A stretch of DNA of 12,808 nucleotides, taken from assembly GCA_032433595.1 (NCBI GenBank), contig JASWJB010000600.1, forward strand, positions 1 through 12,808, given 5' to 3'. Below, piece by piece: positions 8,410 through 12,808 of this stretch. The translations under genes were made by a program, and so were the position numbers. How positions within the stretch are numbered: the first letter of the stretch is position 1; each line of letters begins with the position of its first letter. The notes under the pieces are model-generated. The model made no database searches. It saw nothing but the letters and a program-made list of their open reading frames with translations, and had not been told where the DNA came from. Origin of the DNA: Conoideocrella luteorostrata. Lineage: Eukaryota > Ascomycota > Sordariomycetes > Hypocreales > Clavicipitaceae.

Positions 8410-8420
8410 TACTCCGTACT
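8410..8420. repeat. TACTCCGTA motif copy
   Basis: TACTCCGTACT at 8410-8420 is the only exact copy of the dispersed motif outside the left arm. It again lies in intergenic DNA, upstream of met1. Degenerate relatives are visible at 8471-8478 (CTCCGTAA) and 8695-8704 (AACTCCGTAG). Confidence 0.7.
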
Positions 8421-8599
8421 CAAAATGCCATGCCTCCGAGTCCCGCGAGCCCCGCCATGTTTTCTGACATCCTGCTCCGTAAAGTTTGCCAAATCCGCGC
8501 CAGAGCTGACGCCATTCAGTGGCACCCCGGAAAATGGGGGGCGCAAATGGAGCGCTGGAGCCCTGAGGGGCCGCTGTCGGACCAATCACTCGCAACTAA

Positions 8600-8878
8600 T
8601 TATCATGCAATGCCTCGAACCTGACTTGTCTTATCGGTCGGGTCATCGGGCGATAACGCTGCGGCTCCCTGATGCCTTTGTGGACGAAGCGCTAACTCCG
8701 TAGTTACTCTGTACCCAAATTGTTGCGTCGTTATCTTATCTGCTGTGGCGTATGCCGGCTGGGTCTGCTATCTGCGTCAAATATGCGGACTACATATGAA
8801 TGTGTAAGTGCATCTCCGCGGCTGACTGCGCTCGGTCGCACCTGACATGCTGCTTTTTTTTAAGGGTCGTCACTTATC
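8600..8878 (-). promoter_or_regulatory. Cluster of six GATAA cores upstream of met1
   Basis: GATAA cores on the minus (met1) strand lie at 8600-8604, 8631-8635, 8731-8735, 8736-8740 and 8874-8878, with one on the + strand at 8652-8656. The pair at 8731-8740 is a direct head-to-tail double site (CAGATAAGATAA on the gene strand). All six fit HGATAR, the site bound by fungal GATA factors such as the nitrogen regulator AreA. With equal base frequencies about 0.5 copies would be expected in this length. A CCAAT box also occurs at 8582-8586. The cluster is about 410-690 bases from the met1 ATG, between it and the 3' end of rsm22. Confidence 0.5.
8814..8821 (+). promoter_or_regulatory. Exact match to the NirA consensus CTCCGHGG
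   Basis: CTCCGCGG at 8814-8821 matches the site described for the Aspergillus nidulans nitrate-pathway activator NirA. It lies between the GATAA cores at 8740 and 8874, about 620 bases from the met1 start. NirA acts together with AreA on nitrate-assimilation promoters, and nitrite reductase needs sirohaem, so the position makes sense. A single eight-base match could still be chance. Confidence 0.35.
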
Positions 8879-9095
8879 ATCTTGACAGCCATTCGCTTCG
8901 TTTTGACTATATGGTAGTCTATGCAAAATATGTTTCTGTGACACCCTCCTGCAGTTCGGTGCCAATTCATATGCTCTATGCTTTTTTCTATAATACAGCC
9001 GCTTTGGCGGGAATCTATGGTGCCCTGTTCGTCAGTATTGTACATGATGTGTGGTGTTACAAGACGATGCCTCTACGAAGAGAAGATCAACGCTA

Positions 9096-11549
9096 CTATC
9101 GCCTGCCTCTCTTTTCTTCCTCTTCCAACTCTGCCTCAGCTTCCTCATCTAGTTCCTTATCCAGAGCGGCTTCAACTTTTGCCTCCGCGTCAAATAGCTC
9201 CTTCATCAAGTCTCGCTGTTTTGTAGCCTTGCTTTTTGGTCTTCTGTCCTTGAGTGCATTCTTCTCATTCGCCGAAAGCCGTCCGCCGTCCATAGTTACC
9301 TCAACCTTGCGTGGCTTCTTCCCATCCGCAGCAGCAGCTCTCCTCCCACCATCATCTGGTCCATTGCCAGCCCGGACGCTGCGCAGAACCCTGGTCTTGG
9401 CTCCCAACGCCCACAAGTCTCCCCATCGGGACTTCCTGGCATCATGATATGCCAGCTTGCTGAAGCTCTTTGGGACTGTCCAGCGCTCAATCTTGCCCTC
9501 GGGCGTGCAAACATCCAAAGTGACATGTCCCTTGCGTTTAAGAGGCGGAAGAACCAACCGCGGCAATGTCTGCATGTCTGGATCTTGTTCTGAACCTTCG
9601 TAACCTTGGAATGCCTGCTCCGTAGCTTCTCTCCCAGTGACACTAGTGTTCTTAGGCACGCCTCTGCGGAATGCAACGTAACTGAACTCGACTTCGCCCT
9701 GGTTATTTGCTTGTTTACCGAGCATGTGAGCGTAGAATTGTGGCTGCACAAAGCGCTGGCTGAAGTGGCAATAGTCCTTTCGGCCCTTGCTCTTGCCGGC
9801 TTCTTTATACATCGGGCAGGGGCCGTGGTTGGAACAAGGCGCAATGATATGCCCTTGCTCTAGTACTCGATGATATGCTGGGTTGAACTCTTCGGGGGTG
9901 ATTCTCGCTTCACCGGCCTGTGGAAGAAGGAATTGGTTCAGAACTGTGTCTCTAACATGGGCCACAGCCTCGAAGCCTCGGGGGTGTGCTTTCTCGATGA
10001 CAATTAAAACGCCGCCGTCCTTGTTCAGCAAGCTCCATAGATTATTGAGAACCGCCTGTCGGTAATGATCTTGCTTTTCTTTGAGAAATAGATTAGATGC
10101 GATTATGACGTCAAAGCTCTTTCGAGGCTGTGGCTTTATTCCGGCATCGAGATGCTCGCCCCGCATTTCGCCGGAGTGCTCGTAGTCAGGTAGACGGGGC
10201 AAAAACGTCGTGTCTTGAAGGAAATTCTTGAGGCGGTGTCTGAGTCTGTCTGATGCGACGACCACTGTCTTCTTCCCACTTGGCTGTGGTTCCTTCACCT
10301 CACCCGTTTCCTCCAGCAGGTCCCATTCTGCATTGACGATCTGCTCCCACGCAACTAATCCAGCACCGCCGGCGCCGGCATCTAGGACACTCAAGCCGCC
10401 ACCCTGCTTCAGGCGAGACTGAATCCAACCTCCTCCAAGTCGTTTTCGCACTTCCCGTAATATTGGCGTGACTGAGGCATATGCCGGAGGCATGTAGCCC
10501 GCGAGAAAAGCATCTGCTTCGATTTCCGTCATATGTCGCTGGTCGGGGGGAAGACCAACCCCTCCCATCTTCCCATTCTTCCTCCCCTCTGGCGTTGACG
10601 GAGATGTCGGTAGGCCGGGTCCACCAAAGGCTTCCTCGGCGGCCTCCTTTACATGTTTGATATGTGTTCGTCCAAGAAGTTCTCGAATTGGTGTCACGAA
10701 TTCCTCTCTAGGCAAAGAAATCTCAACGGGGCTGCCGTGAAATCTTCCATCTAGCGTGTACTTGTGAAACCTTCGAGCCTCTCCCGATTTTCTTTCGTTA
10801 TATTCCAGGTCTTCTTCCGGCGGCCAGTATGGGGAGTCCTCTGCATCCATACCACCTTCCTCAACCGCTACGACCTCGTCTTCCTGTTGGGCAGTTATTT
10901 TCTGAGCAGCCTCAAAATCTTGAGCCAATCTTTGTAGAGCTTGGTGCTCCCTCCGGGTCCTCGCCACGATGTCCACATATCCGGGAGCCTTTTCAGCAAG
11001 CTCTTGCTTGTTGGCTCCTGGAATCTCATCTTTGAGGTCTTGTGATACATCTGCTTCTTCTATTTGTCTCTCGATCTTGTAGGTAACCTCTTCGAAGTCA
11101 CCACCTTCCAGCTGTCGCAGCAAAGTGCCTTCGTCATCCGGTCGTGGGACACCGGGTCCCATGTCCGCATGTGTTGGAATCCCAACATCTTCCGGCTCGG
11201 TCTCTCGAAGGGGCGGCCCGTATAAGCGTTCGTAAAGCGCATACTCTTCGTCGTTAAGGTACCCTCTGGGCAATGTATCTCGAAATCGCTGCTTTGCGTC
11301 ACGCACCACCCTTTCGATGTCTTCGGGCGAGGAATTCTGTGATTCTGTTGAAGGGCTTTCTTGTAACAAGGACCGAAATATTGAAAATTGGCGACCTGCA
11401 ATCGTTCTACACGCCGATCGATCCTGGTTTTGAAGGAACTGTCCGTGTGCGAATGTTGTAGAGACTACCGAGGAGGGGTTCTTCAAGACTGGCGTATAAT
11501 GGTATGAAGACCTTAAACAGGCATGTCGAATGCCTCGAAATGATAGCAT
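9096..11549 (-). CDS. rsm22: Rsm22-family mitochondrial small-subunit ribosomal/assembly protein
   Basis: An intact 817-residue member of the Rsm22 (METTL17) methyltransferase-like family, which acts in mitochondria on assembly of the small ribosomal subunit. The N-terminus is rich in Arg and hydroxylated residues and almost free of acidic ones for about 60 residues, as in a mitochondrial targeting sequence. A charged region follows (65-300). The Rossmann SAM motif is VLDAGAGGAG at 388-397, and FDVIIASN (479-486) is a further fold strand. Cysteines C572, C578 (CSNHGPC), C594 (DYCHFSQR) and C681 (DVCTPEG) match the four ligands of the metal or 4Fe-4S site of this family. The C-terminus (about 740-817) is a Lys/Arg/Glu-rich, probably helical tail ending in an acidic run and GRR. 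The ATG has AAA before it and gives the targeting-like start. Whether it methylates RNA or is only an assembly factor is unresolved for the family. Its 3' end lies about 900 bases upstream of met1, same orientation. Confidence 0.93.
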   Translation of the reverse strand: MLSFRGIRHACLRSSYHYTPVLKNPSSVVSTTFAHGQFLQNQDRSACRTIAGRQFSIFRSLLQESPSTESQNSSPEDIERVVRDAKQRFRDTLPRGYLNDEEYALYERLYGPPLRETEPEDVGIPTHADMGPGVPRPDDEGTLLRQLEGGDFEEVTYKIERQIEEADVSQDLKDEIPGANKQELAEKAPGYVDIVARTRREHQALQRLAQDFEAAQKITAQQEDEVVAVEEGGMDAEDSPYWPPEEDLEYNERKSGEARRFHKYTLDGRFHGSPVEISLPREEFVTPIRELLGRTHIKHVKEAAEEAFGGPGLPTSPSTPEGRKNGKMGGVGLPPDQRHMTEIEADAFLAGYMPPAYASVTPILREVRKRLGGGWIQSRLKQGGGLSVLDAGAGGAGLVAWEQIVNAEWDLLEETGEVKEPQPSGKKTVVVASDRLRHRLKNFLQDTTFLPRLPDYEHSGEMRGEHLDAGIKPQPRKSFDVIIASNLFLKEKQDHYRQAVLNNLWSLLNKDGGVLIVIEKAHPRGFEAVAHVRDTVLNQFLLPQAGEARITPEEFNPAYHRVLEQGHIIAPCSNHGPCPMYKEAGKSKGRKDYCHFSQRFVQPQFYAHMLGKQANNQGEVEFSYVAFRRGVPKNTSVTGREATEQAFQGYEGSEQDPDMQTLPRLVLPPLKRKGHVTLDVCTPEGKIERWTVPKSFSKLAYHDARKSRWGDLWALGAKTRVLRSVRAGNGPDDGGRRAAAADGKKPRKVEVTMDGGRLSANEKNALKDRRPKSKATKQRDLMKELFDAEAKVEAALDKELDEEAEAELEEEEKRGRR

Positions 11550-11551
11550 TT

Positions 11552-11569
11552 TTATAACATATTGTACAT
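11552..11569 (-). promoter_or_regulatory. Five-codon upstream ORF abutting the rsm22 start
   Basis: On the gene strand ATG at 11569 opens MYNML followed by TAA at 11554-11552, and only two bases separate this stop from the rsm22 ATG at 11549. The internal Met codon provides a second, two-codon start. The frame differs from rsm22. If the transcript starts upstream of 11569, ribosomes would have to leak past or reinitiate. If it starts inside this stretch the uORF has no meaning. Confidence 0.4.
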
Positions 11570-12187
11570 TTTAAGCTTGTAGAAGGTGTAAACGCGAAAC
11601 GGCAAAGAACCGAAACTTTTCCCATCACGTCGTCACGTGATCTCGATACCTCGTAATCTCGCGCTGATGATTGGTGGTGAGTAGAAGCCCCGGAAACATG
11701 AACATGGTGAAATGGGCTGGTTTAGTATGATAGAAACTCCTGCAGGTAAAGTTTTAAGCACCGTTTACAATAGCGGATTACAGATATTAACCTTTTTGCT
11801 TCCCTCGGTTTGTAAGTTTTGCTTCTTCAGGGAATGCTATGTCCCGTCAAGCGATCAAAATGCCATTCCGTTCCGTTGCTTGGCGGAGGCCGAAAATTGG
11901 GATCAACCTCTCCAGGCACGGTAGTAACTACGCAGATCGGATTTTCCATTTAAGTCTAAGCAATGCGATGGTGTTTCATTCGCCGAAATCACGAGGTTGT
12001 GTGCTGATGTAATTTCGAGGTAGAAAAGCCGAATTCTTAAAGCTGGGGACGACTCAAGCGTGATGTGATATGATATATCTACGATGTCATAATGATTGTA
12101 TTTCAAGAATAAAAATAATAGCAATCCACCAACGCCGTGCCGTAGTCAAATACGTATTGCTTCCACATCAACCCATTGCGGGCATAA
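11570..12187. other. Intergenic region between rsm22 and the thioredoxin-domain gene
   Basis: This stretch contains the promoter of rsm22 and the 3' region of the thioredoxin-domain gene, both read on the minus strand. An open frame on the + strand at 11712-11924 (70 codons, starting MGWFSMIETPAGK) has no recognisable feature. An AATAAA at 12108-12113 reads on the + strand, where there is no gene for it to serve. Apart from the E-box I see nothing else. Confidence 0.6.
11633..11640. promoter_or_regulatory. CACGTG E-box palindrome in the rsm22 promoter
   Basis: TCACGTGA is a perfect eight-base palindrome 84 bases upstream of the rsm22 ATG, with a second half-match TCACGT at 11625-11630. CACGTG is bound by fungal bHLH factors such as Cbf1, which in yeast acts on sulfur-metabolism and some respiratory genes. 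A functional link to this mitochondrial gene is plausible but inferred. Confidence 0.45.
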
Positions 12188-12808
12188 TCACAGGTCAGCC
12201 AAGGTCTTGAATGCAGATCTCTGTTGTGGGCGAGACGAATTGCCCTGGGCCTTTGCACCTGATCCGGATCCGGAGCTAGACCCGGAGGTTGAAGCTGAAG
12301 CGTGCGACGGGGCCGGTTGCCGCTTATGCGCATTGTGAACGTTGAACCGAGACTGCTCCGCGGCTTTCTGCCCATCAAACTGTGAAATAGTTAGTAATTA
12401 GTGGTTACTTATGCTTGAATTCCTCGATTTGGTTACGTACCGACAAGAAAGACACCACATACAATCCCACAAATGAAATTAGCAAATTGAAAAACCGGCC
12501 GAAATCGAAGCCAGCGCCACCACGACCAGCCGAGTCTCCTCCCAGCGTCCGGCCTGGTGTCTTGAACGGCGCTTCGGTGGATTTGCTACTCCCGGCAAGC
12601 TGGACTGCTTTGGCGACGGCTGCAGAGAGGGCAGTGGGATCGGCGCCTTGAAGGGTCTGGATACAGGTGCCGCTGTGGAATATCTTGAATGTGGGCATGG
12701 CGGACACGCGGTTCTGCTGGGCGACTTCGGGCTGGGAGTCAACGTTGACTTTGGCGAATGCGACCTTTTTAGGAGCGGAGTGCTGGCTTGCGAGGCGTTG
12801 GAAATGAG
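12188..12808 (-). CDS. Thioredoxin-domain protein with C-terminal membrane segment, partial (5' end outside window)
   Basis: Two exons are visible: beyond 12808 to 12441, and 12379-12188 ending in TGA, joined in phase 0. About 185 residues are seen. The first part is the C-terminal half of a thioredoxin fold: KVNVDSQPEVAQQNRV, then SAMPTF carrying the cis-proline that sits beside the redox site, and a final helix. The CxxC site must lie upstream, outside the window. After a Gly-rich linker comes a hydrophobic segment of about 18 residues (FFNLLISFVGLYVVSFLS, about 12441-12494), likely a membrane anchor or tail. The spliced second exon adds 63 hydrophilic residues rich in Ser, Gly, Gln and Ala. 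The family beyond thioredoxin, the membrane it enters and its partners cannot be told from here. Thioredoxin domain is confident; the anchor is likely. Confidence 0.85.
12380..12440 (-). other. 61-nt intron in the thioredoxin-domain gene
   Basis: On the gene strand the intron begins GTACGT and ends ACAG, with a perfect TACTAAC branch site (+ strand 12390-12396) ten bases before the splice acceptor. Removing it joins two open frames in phase 0 and extends the protein from the membrane segment into the Ser/Gly-rich tail. Without splicing the frame continues only 11 codons to a stop at 12405-12407. It is the only intron I can identify in the window. Confidence 0.88.

Noticed and set aside
8605..8625. 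GGTTCGA-like T-loop on the minus strand suggesting a tRNA
   Set aside because: The flanking bases do not form a T-arm stem, and no acceptor or anticodon arm is seen.
8800..9447. 215-codon + strand frame antisense to the end of rsm22
   Set aside because: Its Ser-rich stretch is the complement of the Glu-rich C-terminus of Rsm22. It is a shadow of the real gene.
11712..11924. 70-codon + strand frame between rsm22 and the thioredoxin gene, with AATAAA downstream at 12108
   Set aside because: No domain or conservation evidence. The AATAAA is almost 190 bases beyond the stop in AT-rich DNA and may be chance.

Overview
The window looks like nuclear DNA of a filamentous ascomycete (Pezizomycotina). 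Reasons: compact genes that are nearly intron-free; one 61-nt intron with a perfect TACTAAC branch site; pyrimidine-rich leaders; and several fungal-type proteins (a FRE-family metalloreductase, a Met1-type siroheme enzyme with a fused Met8-like domain, and mitochondrial Rsm22). The scattered TACTCCGTAC motif is something I associate from memory with Eurotiomycetes and Hypocreales genomes. Class and species cannot be fixed from the window.

Layout. Positions 1-3859 hold no gene I can support. The first ~85 bases are extremely AT-rich. Up to about 2280 the sequence is ordinary intergenic DNA carrying most of the TACTCCGTA motif copies. From about 2380 to 3859 it is pyrimidine-rich on the + strand, carries repeated CGTCAC words, and is best read as promoter and leader of the metalloreductase. 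Position 3860-5686 (+) is a complete 608-residue ferric/cupric reductase. Its 3' region (AATAAA at 5970) meets that of the convergent gene at 6423-8192 (-), a 589-residue uroporphyrinogen-III C-methyltransferase with an N-terminal Met8/CysG-like domain. Upstream of that gene, 8600-8878 contains six GATAA cores, and 8814-8821 is an exact match to the NirA consensus. Next comes 9096-11549 (-), an 817-residue Rsm22 mitochondrial ribosomal/assembly protein with a SAM-binding motif and four cysteines matching the family's metal-binding set. It has a CACGTG box and a five-codon uORF just upstream. The window ends inside a thioredoxin-domain protein (12188 to beyond 12808, -), which has a C-terminal membrane segment, a spliced Ser/Gly-rich tail, and its redox site outside the window.

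How the genes relate. The reductase acts in iron or copper uptake, Met1 makes the precursor of siroheme (the iron cofactor of nitrite and sulfite reductases), and Rsm22-family proteins bind an Fe-S cluster. The iron theme is real at family level, but shared regulation is only inference. The met1, rsm22 and thioredoxin genes lie in tandem on the minus strand with separate intergenic regions, so nothing suggests an operon-like unit. I see no mobile element, CRISPR array, rRNA or tRNA gene, and no clear evidence for a wholly new system. The observations most worth checking are the GATA/NirA site cluster upstream of met1, the degenerate dehydrogenase motif in the Met1 N-terminal domain, and the repeated motifs in the long gene-free left arm.
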